A DNA stretch of 57,534 nucleotides, from contig JAJVHS010000057.1 in NCBI GenBank assembly GCA_022072615.1, positions 1-57,534 on the forward strand, in the 5' to 3' direction. Made by a program: the position numbers and the translations under genes. This document shows positions 41,226 through 50,360 of the stretch, one piece after another. Positions within the stretch are counted from its first letter, which is position 1; every line of letters starts with the position of its first letter. The notes below the pieces were generated by a model. It had not been told where the DNA came from. It did not search any database and was given only the letters and a program-made list of their open reading frames with translations. This stretch comes from Phycisphaerales bacterium. Its GTDB lineage: Bacteria > Planctomycetota > Phycisphaerae > Phycisphaerales > UBA1924.

Positions 41226-41249
41226 CGCGGGCGCCGCGGGACCGTTTTT
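41226..41249 (+). terminator. possible terminator after the DUF3553 gene
   Basis: CGCGG (41226-41230) pairs with CCGCG (41234-41238), then GGACCG and TTTTT at 41245-41249. The stem is short, so confidence is low. A perfect 12-base palindrome, CTGGCATGCCAG, follows at 41264-41275. Confidence 0.4.
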
Positions 41250-41445
41250 ATTGGACCTCGCCGCCTGGCATGCCAGCGGTCGAGTAGGCGCCGCGGCGCG
41301 GCCCGGCGGTTGTTCATTCCTTCTGCGTCCGGCTCGGAGAGCCGGGAGGAGGGGTGTGCAGCGCGGACACGTCCACACGGCGTGTTTGTGCTGGCGCGGG
41401 CGGAGCTGGCGTGCTCGACAACAACGCAAAGAGAGGAATGGCCCC

Positions 41446-41739
41446 ATGAACGAGCAGGAGTTCCAGTCTCGCCTCGGCGACCTGATCAGCCAGATTCAGA
41501 AGCTGCCGGAGGGCCAGCGCGGTCCGCTGGAGAAGCTCGCGAGCGAGACGGCCGCTCGGCATGACAAGGTCAAGAAAACCATTTCGGATCTGCAGGAGTC
41601 CCTGGACTACCTACGGCTGAGCATCAAGTACCTCGTGTTCGATCTGGAAGCGACGCGGCGCGAGAACCAGTACCTGCGCAAGTTGCTCGAGCAGCAGGGC
41701 CGGCCGGCGAGCGATCAGAATCCCGATGACGCGGAGTAA
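41446..41739 (+). CDS. small coiled-coil protein of unknown function
   Basis: 97 residues from the ATG at 41446 with GAGAGGAA upstream. The whole chain is helical and charged: FQSRLGDLISQIQKLPEGQR, LASETAARHDKVKKTISDLQ, then ESLDYLRLSIKYLVFDLEAT and RRENQYLRKLLEQ. The last two segments have the heptad spacing of a coiled coil. I recall close relatives as conserved small genes in other planctomycetes, without known function. There is no signal peptide or membrane helix. The 294-base gap before it holds a hairpin CCGGCTC/GAGCCGG at 41329-41345 in its leader. It could be a structural or adaptor protein. Confidence 0.78.
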   Translation: MNEQEFQSRLGDLISQIQKLPEGQRGPLEKLASETAARHDKVKKTISDLQESLDYLRLSIKYLVFDLEATRRENQYLRKLLEQQGRPASDQNPDDAE

Positions 41740-41870
41740 GCAGTCCCCGGGGGGGGTATTCCTTGGAGCGTTCTGCTCCGACAACCTGAACATCTCCAGC
41801 GAAGAGGCCGCGCCACACCTTCCCGTTCTTCGTGAACGGCTCATCCCCGCGGCTCTGATCTGGGAGACCG

Positions 41871-41907
41871 GCACGCGCGTCCCAAGCGGGCGCGCGTGCT
41901 GTCGTTT
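41871..41907 (+). terminator. strong hairpin before the prolyl oligopeptidase gene
   Basis: GCACGCGCG (41871-41879) pairs with CGCGCGTGC (41891-41899), and CCC/GGG inside the loop extends the stem. TGTCGTTTT follows, a poor U tract. It probably ends the coiled-coil gene transcript. Confidence 0.5.
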
Positions 41908-41964
41908 TGGCGCGGGCGCGGCGGGACTCGCGGGGCCGGAGCGGTTCCTGCTATCTTCTGGGCC

Positions 41965-44208
41965 ATGCGAAGCCTGATCATCTCCTCGTGCGCCCTCATC
42001 GCCGCGCTCCCCGTCATGGCCGGGCCGCCGCAGACCCGCAAGTCCCCCACCACCGACACCTACCACGGCGTGAGCGTCTCGGACGACTACCGCTGGCTGG
42101 AGGATTGGGCAGACCCGCGGGTCAGGGAATGGAGCGACGCCCAGAACGCCTACGCGAGATCGGTGCTCGACGGCCTGCCCGGCGTCGAGGACATCCGGGC
42201 CCGGCTGACCGAACTTGAGAAGAGCGTTTCGGCCGAGCACATGCACATCGTCCCGATCAAGGGCGGTCTACTGGCGATGAAGAACCAGCCGCCCAAGCAG
42301 CAGGCGATGCTCGTCTGGCTGGCCTCGGCCGACGACCTCACGACCGAACGCATGGTCGTGGATCCCAACCAGATCGACTCGAGCGGGTCAACGACAATCG
42401 ACTGGTTCGTGCCCTCCGACGACGGGAAGCTCGTCGCGGTCTCGCTGTCGGAAGGCGGGAGCGAGTCGGGCACGGTGCACGTCTTCGACACGCAGACGGG
42501 CAAGAAGCTGGGCGAGAACGACGTCATCCCCCGGGCGCACGGCGGCACCGCCGGCGGGTCGCTAGTCTGGGCGCACGACGGGTCGGGGTTCTATTACACG
42601 CGGTACCCGCGAACCGGCGAGCGTCCGCCCCAGGACATGGACTTCTACGTCCAGGTGTACTTCCACAAGCTCGGCACGCAGACGGCGGAAGATACGTATG
42701 TCATCGGCAAGGATTTCGTGCGCATCGCCGAGGTCGTGCTCGAGACCGATCCAACCGGCCGCTGGCTGCTGGTGAGCGTGCAGAACGGCGACGGCGGCGA
42801 ATTCGAGCATCACCTTCGCAATCCGAAGGGGGCGTGGTCGAAGCTCGACGGGTTCGCGGACAAGGTCGTCGAGGCGAATTTCGGCGAGAAGGCGCTGTTC
42901 CTGGTCTCCCGCGACGGCGCGCCCCGCGGCAAGGTGCTGCGGCTGGACCTGACCGCCGACGACGCGATGCTGACGGCTCGGGACGCCAGGGAGATCATCC
43001 CGGAATGGACGGGGTCGATCGCCACGGACTTCTTCGCCAACGCGGGGCTGACGGCGGGATCGTCGCGGCTGCTGGTGCTCTACCAGGCGGGCGGGCCGAA
43101 CCAGCTCCGCATGTTCGATCTGGATGGCGAACTCGTGGGCGACGTTCCCCTGCCGCCGGTGTCGGCGGTCAACGAGATCGTTCGGACCCGCGGCGATGAC
43201 ATGCTCATCGCCACCGAGACGTTCATCACGCCGCCGCAGTGGATGTCGTTCGATGCGTCGAGCAACGCGCTGCGGCGGACTCGGCTCTTCCAGACGTCGC
43301 CGGTCAATTTCTCCGACTGCGAGGTGGTGCGCGAGCTGGCGACGAGCAAGGACGGGACCAAGATTCCGATCAGCATCATCCGGCACAAGGGCATGGGGGG
43401 CGCGCTCGACCCGGCGTCGGGCGGCAAGGACAAGTCGCCCGTCAGCGGCCAGCCGGGGAAGAGCGGAACGCCCGGGTGGTCGCTCCCCGCGCCGACGATC
43501 CTGTGGGGCTACGGCGGCTACGGCCTGAACCAGTCGCCGGCGTTCAGCCCGCGCCGCGCGATCTGGCTCGAGCAGGGCGGCGTGTTCGCGGTCGCGAACA
43601 TCCGCGGCGGCGGCGAGTTCGGCGAGGAGTGGCACCGGTCGGGCAACCTGACGAAGAAGCAGAACGTGTTCGACGACTTCCAGGCCGCGGCGCGGCACCT
43701 CATCGAGCGCGGGTACACCAGCCGCGAGAAGCTGGCGATCATGGGCGGGTCCAACGGCGGGCTGCTGATGGGCGCAACGTTCACCCAGCAGCCGCAGCTT
43801 GCCAAGGCCGTGGTGTCGTCGGTGGGGATCTACGACATGCTGCGCGTCGAGCTCTCGCCCAACGGCGCGTTCAACGTCACCGAGTTCGGGACGGTCAAGG
43901 ACCCGGCACAGTTCAAGGCGCTGCACGCGTACTCGCCGTTCCACCACGTGAAGGACGGGGTCGATTACCCCGCCGTGCTCATGCTAACCGGCGCGAACGA
44001 TCCGCGCGTCGACCCCATGCACTCGCGGAAGATGATCGCGCGGCTCCAGGCGGCGGACCCCGAGGGCACCTTCCTGCTGCGCACGAGCGCGAATGCCGGG
44101 CACGGGATCGGCAGCTCGCTCCAGGAACGCATCGAGCAGAACGTGGACATCTACTCGTTCCTGTTCCATGAGCTCGGCGTGGAGTACACGCCGCGTGCGG
44201 CTCGCTGA
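41965..44208 (+). CDS. prolyl oligopeptidase family serine peptidase
   Basis: 747 residues from the ATG at 41965; residues 1-19 are a signal peptide (LIISSCALIAALPVMAG). S9A peptidases cut short peptides after Pro. The N-terminal part is the seven-bladed propeller that gates the active site (TYHGVSVSDDYRWLEDWADP). The catalytic domain has LWGYGGYGLNQSPAFSPRRA, FAVANIRGGGEFGEEWHRSG, MGGSNGGLLMGATFTQQPQL with the nucleophile Ser, ANDPRVDPMHSRKMIARLQA with the Asp, and NAGHGIGSS with the His. All parts are intact and the length fits (usual 680-750). About 20 residues of Gly/Ser/Lys (GGKDKSPVSGQPGKSGTPGW) form an extra loop. It acts in the periplasm or outside; the gene seems to be transcribed alone. 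Confidence 0.95.
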   Translation: MRSLIISSCALIAALPVMAGPPQTRKSPTTDTYHGVSVSDDYRWLEDWADPRVREWSDAQNAYARSVLDGLPGVEDIRARLTELEKSVSAEHMHIVPIKGGLLAMKNQPPKQQAMLVWLASADDLTTERMVVDPNQIDSSGSTTIDWFVPSDDGKLVAVSLSEGGSESGTVHVFDTQTGKKLGENDVIPRAHGGTAGGSLVWAHDGSGFYYTRYPRTGERPPQDMDFYVQVYFHKLGTQTAEDTYVIGKDFVRIAEVVLETDPTGRWLLVSVQNGDGGEFEHHLRNPKGAWSKLDGFADKVVEANFGEKALFLVSRDGAPRGKVLRLDLTADDAMLTARDAREIIPEWTGSIATDFFANAGLTAGSSRLLVLYQAGGPNQLRMFDLDGELVGDVPLPPVSAVNEIVRTRGDDMLIATETFITPPQWMSFDASSNALRRTRLFQTSPVNFSDCEVVRELATSKDGTKIPISIIRHKGMGGALDPASGGKDKSPVSGQPGKSGTPGWSLPAPTILWGYGGYGLNQSPAFSPRRAIWLEQGGVFAVANIRGGGEFGEEWHRSGNLTKKQNVFDDFQAAARHLIERGYTSREKLAIMGGSNGGLLMGATFTQQPQLAKAVVSSVGIYDMLRVELSPNGAFNVTEFGTVKDPAQFKALHAYSPFHHVKDGVDYPAVLMLTGANDPRVDPMHSRKMIARLQAADPEGTFLLRTSANAGHGIGSSLQERIEQNVDIYSFLFHELGVEYTPRAAR

Positions 44209-44272
44209 CAGCCCTTGACACACGGAAGGAAAGCCCGCATACTGGCGGGGTCTTTGCGTGGGAGGGTTCCTC

Positions 44273-44677
44273 GTGGCGGCTCCAGATGTCTCGGAGATAC
44301 TTGTCGCGCCCGTCGGGCACCTTGTTCGCGAGGTGTGCTCGGCGGTGGCCGCGGCGCAGGTTGAGCTCGACGCCGCATCGCTTCGGGCGCAGGCGGCGCT
44401 GACGTCGACGCATCCCGAACTTGCGGAACACGGGTACCAGGTGACGTGGTACAGCATGCCGGAGGTCGCGGTCGAGCTCAAGCTCGCGGTGCACTTCGAA
44501 GAATCGAACCGGCCCGCGGACGGGACCGGGGCCGGCAAGACGAAGAAGGCTCGTCTGCTGGCGGCCCCTTTCAATGCGAAGTACCAGAACGCCTTCTCGT
44601 ACAAGGCGGACGGTTCAACGGTCTTGAAGCTGCGGGTTGTCCCGGTACCGCCGCCTTCTTCGGCGCAACGACCCTAG
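44273..44677 (+). CDS. DUF2589-like protein, first gene of a three-gene module
   Basis: 134 residues from the GTG at 44273, with GGGAGG seven bases upstream; the frame can also start at 44258. The N-terminal helix ILVAPVGHLVREVCSAVAAA leads into QVELDAASLRAQ, and the C-terminal part is beta-rich: MPEVAVELKLAVHFEE, then KYQNAFSYKADGSTVLKLRV and VPVPPP at the end. The same layout, an amphipathic helix with A-x-x-x-A-Q-x-E-L-D and a late strand pair ending in Pro-x-Pro-Pro-Pro, occurs in the protein at 45549, so the two are homologous. This pattern resembles DUF2589 proteins, whose function is unknown. There is no signal peptide. It leads a row of three genes with short gaps. Confidence 0.75.
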   Translation: MAAPDVSEILVAPVGHLVREVCSAVAAAQVELDAASLRAQAALTSTHPELAEHGYQVTWYSMPEVAVELKLAVHFEESNRPADGTGAGKTKKARLLAAPFNAKYQNAFSYKADGSTVLKLRVVPVPPPSSAQRP

Positions 44678-44690
44678 TCGGCCACCGTCC

Positions 44691-45491
44691 ATGCCCACTC
44701 CCTTCAACTACGCCCGGCTGGACAGCGCTGATCGACAGATCGCCGATGCCCGGGCCGCGCTGGTCAAGCTGCGGACGAACGCCAATTCGAACCAGCAGGC
44801 GCAGATCGACGCCGTGGAAAAGCTGCTGGCCACGGCCGGCGGGGACACCAAGGCGCTGCGGGTTGCGATCGGGAACGTCGACGACGAACGGATCAAGTCG
44901 CTGGAGCGCGGGGACCGGCTCGATGCGGACCTGAAGGTCGCCGCCGCGGGCCGCGCGGCCGCCGAGCAGCAAGCCAAGACGGCGAAGGACCAGCTCGCCA
45001 GCCGCGAAATGGAGCTCGCCGACACGATGACGCGGCTGACCGCCGCGGACCAGCTCGCCAGAGATCTCGAGCAGCAGGCCAAGTCCGAACGTCAGGCGCA
45101 CGAATCAAGGGTCAAGCTGCTGAACGAGCAGATGTCGCTCGCGGCCGACCGCCTTGCGTCGCTGCAGGGACAACTGGATGATGCCCGGGCGAAGCTCAAC
45201 GCGACCACCAAACCAAAGATCGGTGTCAGCAGCATGCTCTCCGCGCTGGGCGAACAGCTCATCAGCGTCAACAAGGCCTCGCCCACGGCGGATCAGCCCT
45301 TCGCGGGAAAATTCGTCGTAGAACGGCTCGAAGTCGAGCTGAAGGGCGGGTTCGATCTTTCCGAGGGCATCGGCGTCGTGCCCCCGACGGGCGACGACCT
45401 CACGCCGGAGAACGCGAGCACGATCCGCTTCTCGATCCGGCCGAATGTCGAGCTCCGCGCCATCGACGACCCGCCGAACGACCAGACGTAA
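44691..45491 (+). CDS. coiled-coil protein, second gene of the three-gene module
   Basis: 266 residues from the ATG at 44691, 13 bases after the previous stop. Residues 1-175 are nearly continuous helix with heptads (SADRQIADARAALVKLRTNA, AEQQAKTAKDQLASREMELA, ERQAHESRVKLLNEQMSLAA, LASLQGQLDDARAKLNATTK). Residues 180-266 form a beta-rich domain: VVERLEVELKGGFDL, then ASTIRFSIRPNVELRAID, similar in layout to the C-terminal strands of the flanking proteins. So all three products probably share a beta module, and this one adds a long coiled coil that could join them into an assembly. No enzyme motif or signal peptide is visible. Confidence 0.78.
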   Translation: MPTPFNYARLDSADRQIADARAALVKLRTNANSNQQAQIDAVEKLLATAGGDTKALRVAIGNVDDERIKSLERGDRLDADLKVAAAGRAAAEQQAKTAKDQLASREMELADTMTRLTAADQLARDLEQQAKSERQAHESRVKLLNEQMSLAADRLASLQGQLDDARAKLNATTKPKIGVSSMLSALGEQLISVNKASPTADQPFAGKFVVERLEVELKGGFDLSEGIGVVPPTGDDLTPENASTIRFSIRPNVELRAIDDPPNDQT

Positions 45492-45548
45492 CGATTCTGC
45501 CGGCTCCTCGCGTGGGGGACCGGGGTATTCGCACATGAGGAACCGACC

Positions 45549-46016
45549 ATGCCGCTTCCCGGACTTATCGGAACAGAACTGCTCGCCGTGCCTTTCCCGC
45601 TGATGGTGACCGCGATGGGGATGGCGATCGCCGAGTCGCAAGCGGAACTCGACCGCCAGAGCATCAAGTCGCTCCGGCGCCTGAACTCCGTCAACATCTC
45701 GCTGCCCAAGCTCGACGGCAACGGAGAAGAGGATTTCTCCGCGCTGGCACTCGGTTTCCTGCCCACGTTCTACCAGTACCAGGAAACCGTGATCGAGGTG
45801 AAGATCACGCTCAATTACGGCTACACCGCCGAGCAGGACATTTCGGGAAGCGCCGAGCTGGACCTCCGCGTGTTTGCGAGTTCGTACAACGCTTCCTATT
45901 CGCAGAAGTACGAGTACAAGGCCGAGGGCACGAGCACGATCCGCACCAAGCTCACGCCGGCCCCGCCGCCCGCGGCGCTGCAGGCGTACATCAACAAGCT
46001 GATCTCAAAGAACTAA
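45549..46016 (+). CDS. DUF2589-like protein, third gene of the three-gene module
   Basis: 155 residues from the ATG at 45549. The N-terminus LIGTELLAVPFPLMVTAMGM then AIAESQAELDRQSIKSLRRL is the DUF2589-like helix; NISLPKLDGNGEEDF, LPTFYQYQETVIEVKITLNY and YNASYSQKYEYKAEGTSTIR ending TPAPPP form the beta part. Comparison with the protein at 44273: AVAAAQVELDAASL with AIAESQAELDRQSI, FSYKADGSTVLKL with YEYKAEGTSTIRT, VPVPPP with TPAPPP. The function is unknown. It starts 57 bases after the coiled-coil gene and is followed by a hairpin with a short U tract, so the module ends here. Confidence 0.78.
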   Translation: MPLPGLIGTELLAVPFPLMVTAMGMAIAESQAELDRQSIKSLRRLNSVNISLPKLDGNGEEDFSALALGFLPTFYQYQETVIEVKITLNYGYTAEQDISGSAELDLRVFASSYNASYSQKYEYKAEGTSTIRTKLTPAPPPAALQAYINKLISKN

Positions 46017-46020
46017 CGTC

Positions 46021-46060
46021 GGGCCCTCGGCGTCGAGGCCTTTCCGTCGGGCCCTTTTCT
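46021..46060 (+). terminator. terminator-like hairpin after the three-gene module
   Basis: GGGCCC at 46021-46026 pairs with GGGCCC at 46049-46054, followed by TTTTCT. The inner bases pair only partly. A second weak U tract (TTTTT) follows at 46069. Confidence 0.5.
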
Positions 46061-46274
46061 CGCCCGGGTTTTTCACCGGCCGCGCTGATTCCGGTGAAGG
46101 TCGCGCCGTGGCCGAACGAGATACTCCGATTGGAATGCCGGGGTGGTGTCGCCTGCGCTGTCATGATGAATACGAATAATGCCGATACGCAAGTCCGCTT
46201 ACTAGAATGTGCGGACCGGGGTGTAACCCATCCGGCGGGACGGCGACAGAAAGGGGGCTTGGTTGCCGGAGTCC

Positions 46275-48050
46275 ATGGAGATCACCCAGCGCTCGCTGAT
46301 GAAAGTTGCGGTGCGCACCGCGCTGCTCTACGCGCTGGCCGGGGCGGTGTGGATCCTGTGCTCGGACTGGGTCGTCGACGCGATCGTGACGGACAGGGCG
46401 GCGCTGACCCGGGTGCAGAACTACAAGGGCTGGTTTTTCGTCGGAGTGACCACGGTGCTGCTGTACCTCGTGCTGAGGACGCAGTTCCGCCTGTGGGAGC
46501 GCGAGTTCCTGGACCGCATGCAGGCCGTGAAGGACCTGCGCACCAGCGAGGCGCGGTTCAGGACGCTGGTCGAGCAGGCGTCCGACGGCATCTTCATGGT
46601 GGACGGCGACGGGCACTGCACTGACGCGAACGCGGCGGGATGCCAGATGTTCGGCTACGGGCGGGACGAGATCATCGGCCTCAAACCCGATGTCGCGCTG
46701 GCCGACGGCGACCTCGACCGTCTCAAGCGCGAGATGCGGTCGCTGCTGGAGGGGCGTCCTTCCAAGACTCTCTGGAAGCTGCGTCGCAAGGACGGGTCGA
46801 CGTTCCAGGGAGAGGTGAATGCCCGGCGGCTGCCCGACGGCCGGCTGCTCGGCGTCGTGCGGGACGTCACCGAGCGTTTTGAACTGGAGGAGCAGCTCCG
46901 CCACGCGCAGAAGATGGAGGCCGTGGGCCAGCTCGCGGGCGGAGTCGCTCATGATTTCAACAACCTGCTGACGGTGATCCTGGGCGCGTGCGAGATGGCG
47001 CTCTCGAACACCGGCCCGACCGATCCGAACCGCCGCCTGCTGATGGAAGTCCGAGAGGGCGGGCAGCGAGCCGCGGCACTCACGCGCCAGCTCCTGGCGT
47101 TCAGCCGCCGCGCGGTGGTCGAGCCGCGGGTCATGGATCTGAACCTGGCCGTCCGCGACACCGAGCCGCTGCTGCGCCGCCTGGTGGGCCGCGACATCAC
47201 CCTGATCCTCGACCTCGACGCGACGATCGGGCCGGTCCGGGCCGACCCCGGCCAGATCGGACAGGTGCTGATGAACCTGGTGGCCAACGCCAAGGAGGCC
47301 ACGCCGGCCGGCGGCACGATCGCAATCTCGACGCGCGGCGTGCCATCCTCGGACCGCGACGTGCTGCGGCGTGCCCGTCAGGTGGCCCTGTCGGTGAGGG
47401 ACACCGGCAGCGGGATGACGCCCGAGGTACGGGCCCGGATGTTCGAGCCGTTCTTCACGACCAAGCCGGTGGGCAAGGGCACGGGGCTGGGGCTCTCGAT
47501 GGTGTTCGGAATCGTCGAGCAGGCGGGCGGATCGATCGACGTCGAGAGCGAACCGGGGAAAGGGACGACCATCTCGATCCTGCTGCCGGTGGTACAGGAG
47601 CAGCTCGCGTCCGCCGCGTCGCCGGTGGATCCCGCGGCTGCCGGGGCCAACTGCCGCGCGACGGTGCTCGTCGTGGAAGACGAGCCGATGGTGCGGGAGC
47701 TGGCGGTGGAATCGCTGCGGCGGGAGGTGCGGACGGTGCTCGAGGCCAGTGACGGGCCGCAGGCGCTGCGGGTGGTGGAGGCGCACGGGTCGGAGATCGA
47801 CCTGGTGGTGACGGACGTGGTGATGCCGGAGATGACCGGTCGGGAGCTTGCCGAGCAGTTGCACAAGCGGCTGCCGGGCCTGAAAGTGCTCTTCACCAGC
47901 GGCTACACGGACGATGCGGCGATCAGGGACGGCGTGGCCTCGGCGAATGTCGCGTTCATCCAGAAACCGTACACGCCCCAGGCGCTCGTCAAGAAAGTGC
48001 GAGATATGCTCGAGCGGCGCGAACCCAAGAGCGGGTTCTCGGCGGCGTGA
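46275..48050 (+). CDS. membrane-bound hybrid histidine kinase with PAS and receiver domains
   Basis: 591 residues from the ATG at 46275 with GGAG upstream; a TTG at 46263 is possible. Two N-terminal membrane segments ([36 protein letters not shown]) enclose a very short outside loop, so sensing is probably by the PAS domain that follows ([20 protein letters not shown]). The kinase core has [20 protein letters not shown] with the phospho-His, [39 protein letters not shown] and [20 protein letters not shown]. The receiver domain has [28 protein letters not shown] with the phospho-Asp, and [11 protein letters not shown]. Without an output domain it must pass phosphate to another protein. It is a single gene after the three-gene module; a link to that module is not shown. 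Confidence 0.95.
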   Translation: MEITQRSLMKVAVRTALLYALAGAVWILCSDWVVDAIVTDRAALTRVQNYKGWFFVGVTTVLLYLVLRTQFRLWEREFLDRMQAVKDLRTSEARFRTLVEQASDGIFMVDGDGHCTDANAAGCQMFGYGRDEIIGLKPDVALADGDLDRLKREMRSLLEGRPSKTLWKLRRKDGSTFQGEVNARRLPDGRLLGVVRDVTERFELEEQLRHAQKMEAVGQLAGGVAHDFNNLLTVILGACEMALSNTGPTDPNRRLLMEVREGGQRAAALTRQLLAFSRRAVVEPRVMDLNLAVRDTEPLLRRLVGRDITLILDLDATIGPVRADPGQIGQVLMNLVANAKEATPAGGTIAISTRGVPSSDRDVLRRARQVALSVRDTGSGMTPEVRARMFEPFFTTKPVGKGTGLGLSMVFGIVEQAGGSIDVESEPGKGTTISILLPVVQEQLASAASPVDPAAAGANCRATVLVVEDEPMVRELAVESLRREVRTVLEASDGPQALRVVEAHGSEIDLVVTDVVMPEMTGRELAEQLHKRLPGLKVLFTSGYTDDAAIRDGVASANVAFIQKPYTPQALVKKVRDMLERREPKSGFSAA

Positions 48051-48205
48051 GGCCTGAAGATGGCCTGTTTGTGCGCTCGGGGTTCACCGCGGCGAGGGGG
48101 CGGCGGCCGCCTTTGGGCGGCGACACGCGTACGCTGGGGTTCTTCTGGATGCGGCGCTTGACCAGTTTCGACGGGCGGGCGGTGATGATCGTCCGAGCGT
48201 CGGAT

Positions 48206-48286
48206 TCAGCACATCGCCAGGAAGGTGAGCAGGCAGAGCAGGGCGACTCGGCGGTGGCTGGGGGTTAGGGTAATGAGCGCCTTCAT
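48206..48286 (-). CDS. possible 26-residue membrane peptide
   Basis: A short frame from the ATG at 48286 with GGAG eight bases upstream reads MKALITLTPSHRRVALLCLL and ends TFLAMC. A basic start and a hydrophobic helix with two Cys make a plausible membrane micropeptide. It lies in the 276-base gap before an exported protein gene on the opposite strand. No promoter was identified. The evidence is the ribosome binding site and composition only; chance is quite possible. Confidence 0.25.
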   Translation of the reverse strand: MKALITLTPSHRRVALLCLLTFLAMC

Positions 48287-48326
48287 CGGTTCACTCCGGT
48301 CTTTGGTTGTCCCGAGGTCGCATGAC

Positions 48327-50360
48327 ATGATTCAACCCGCGTGCCAGTCCGCCTCCCGTGAAACACCACCGCGTCTGAGCGGTGCCCGCCCGGTTCGCCG
48401 TTTGACCTGGCGCGGCGCGTGGCGTCCCGGCAACATGATCCGTGGCGGGGCGGCAACGGTTGCAGCGCTGGCGCTGCTCGCGCCTGTTCTCGGAGCCGGC
48501 GTGACGGAGGCGGGTTCGTGGCAGCCAACGACCGAGAACCTCGCCATCAGCCCTTCGATGGGTGACCAGGTGGTGACGCCCGACGTGGCGATGGCGTGCT
48601 TCTCGGTCGTCGAGAAGTGGGTCCGCGAATGGAAGGAGCCGGCGGTCGCGGACCTTCCGCCCGCGGCGGTGGCGGCGGTGCAGGGGGCCTCGATCACGCT
48701 GCGCCGAGCCGGGGAAATCGTGGGACGCGGAACGGCGCTCTCGCTGACCGGCGGTGAGCACGCGCTGGTCGCGGCGGCGGCGGCGGCCTGGCGCGAGGCG
48801 AGCGATCGGATGCCCGGCGACCGGGATGCATTCTGGGTCGAGCGGATGCGAGCCCAGGCGCCGGAGGTGATGATCAGCGTGGAAGTGTGCTCGGCGCCGG
48901 TGACGATGTCGCCGCTGGCGTTCGACGAGGTCGACCGCGACCTGGCGGCGGGGCTGGACGGGGTGGCGGCGCGGTTCGGGTCGCGGAGCGAGGCGATCTT
49001 TCCGGCGACGATGATCACGCGGGGGCTGCTGCCCGGCGATGCGCTGGCGTCGTGCATCGCGGTGGCGTCGGACAACCCCGAGCTGGGGATCCGGTCCAAC
49101 CCGCTGACGCAGCCGCCCGCGCTGGCGAAGACGCACCAGGCGGTCTTCTACCGGTTCCGCCCGTTCCATGTTGCGCAGACGTCGCCGGGCGGACCGGCGC
49201 GGTTTCTGCACCGCAGCGCGCGGGTGATCGGATCGCGCGAGATCACGACCTCGCAACTGAAGGAGTGGGCCGGGCTGATGGCGGACCGGCTGATGAAGAT
49301 CGCGGTGGACGAACCGGCGGACGTGACCGACCCGCCGCACCCGGACGCGCCGGGCCGCATCTGCCTGAAGATCCCCGGGACCATCTTCCCGGCGACGGAC
49401 AAGATCGAACCGGAGTACGCGCCGGCGCGGGATCAGTCGATCGTCGCGGTGGCGCTGGGCCGCGCCGGTAGGTCGAGCCTGACGCTGCACGCCGGCGGAT
49501 CGGAACGGGCTCGCAACGCGGCGGTGCGGATGCTTCGCGACGTGCTCCAGCATCCGGCGGGCGGCCCGCTGACGGTCGAATCCGACCAGGACTGGATTTC
49601 GCGCGAGGTCGCGTACCGCGAGCTTCTGAGCGATCTGACCCAGGAGCAGATGTACCTGCCGTGGCACACATCGCGGGGGAGCGCCGCGATCATGTCGTGG
49701 GACCCGTCGGTCCATGTGAGGCGGGTGGAATCGCTGGCCGAGGGATCGCCCCGGGCGGAGCTGCCCGCGGAGGACCGCGGGCGCCTCGCGTACGCGCTTG
49801 CCCTGCGCAAGGCCCCCGAAGCGGGCGAACACATTCGGGCGCTGTACCGCGAACTGGGCATCGCGCGGCTGCACGAGGCGATGCCGTGGCTGGGCTGGGC
49901 CGACATGAAGGTCGCCGATCAGACGCAGTCGCAGCCTTCCGTGCCGCTGCTGCGCGAGTGGCGCGACGCGGTGTATACGAAGATGATCCCGATGCCCGCC
50001 CCCGGCTCGGAGACTGCCGACCTCGCGGGCGGGTTCCTCTGGACCTCCAATCAGCGCATGCCGACCAGCGACGGCGCGGGAACCGTGGCGTTCCTCGCGA
50101 CGATGACCGGCGATGGTCGCATGACCGATCCGGGCGAGCGTGCCAAGGAGCTTTCGCGGCTGCTGTCGACGCTGCGGTTCCTGCGGCAGATCAGCATGGA
50201 TGAGAACTCGTGCTACTCCGCGCAGAAACCCGAGCAGGCGATGTGGGGCGTCAAGCGGTCGCCGACTGAGCTCGAGCTCCGCCCGGGCGACTCGGCCATG
50301 ACGCTGATCGCGGTGTGCGAGACGCTGCGGGCGATTGAGGCGATGAAGAAGCCGGATTGA
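48327..50360 (+). CDS. large exported protein of unknown function
   Basis: 677 residues from the ATG at 48327 (GAGGT eight bases upstream); an ATG at 48435 starts directly at the signal peptide GGAATVAALALLAPVLGAGV. Not recognised. Residues about 90-300 have VQGASITLRRAGEIVGRGTA, SVEVCSAPVTMSPLAFDEVD and LAAGLDGVAARFGSRSEAIF, which recall AMMECR1-like domains by order of strands but without a certain match. Residues about 480-677 are helical with LALRKAPEAGEHIRALYREL, LWTSNQRMPTSDGAGTVAFL and SAMTLIAVCETLRAIEAM, similar to alpha/alpha-barrel repeats. It is probably periplasmic. The stop codon overlaps the left end of the repeat element at 50357. Confidence 0.7.
   Translation: MIQPACQSASRETPPRLSGARPVRRLTWRGAWRPGNMIRGGAATVAALALLAPVLGAGVTEAGSWQPTTENLAISPSMGDQVVTPDVAMACFSVVEKWVREWKEPAVADLPPAAVAAVQGASITLRRAGEIVGRGTALSLTGGEHALVAAAAAAWREASDRMPGDRDAFWVERMRAQAPEVMISVEVCSAPVTMSPLAFDEVDRDLAAGLDGVAARFGSRSEAIFPATMITRGLLPGDALASCIAVASDNPELGIRSNPLTQPPALAKTHQAVFYRFRPFHVAQTSPGGPARFLHRSARVIGSREITTSQLKEWAGLMADRLMKIAVDEPADVTDPPHPDAPGRICLKIPGTIFPATDKIEPEYAPARDQSIVAVALGRAGRSSLTLHAGGSERARNAAVRMLRDVLQHPAGGPLTVESDQDWISREVAYRELLSDLTQEQMYLPWHTSRGSAAIMSWDPSVHVRRVESLAEGSPRAELPAEDRGRLAYALALRKAPEAGEHIRALYRELGIARLHEAMPWLGWADMKVADQTQSQPSVPLLREWRDAVYTKMIPMPAPGSETADLAGGFLWTSNQRMPTSDGAGTVAFLATMTGDGRMTDPGERAKELSRLLSTLRFLRQISMDENSCYSAQKPEQAMWGVKRSPTELELRPGDSAMTLIAVCETLRAIEAMKKPD

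Noticed and set aside
48047..48268. A 73-residue plus-strand gene right after the histidine kinase
   Set aside because: It begins in the stop codon of the kinase, lacks a ribosome binding site and has no recognisable composition.
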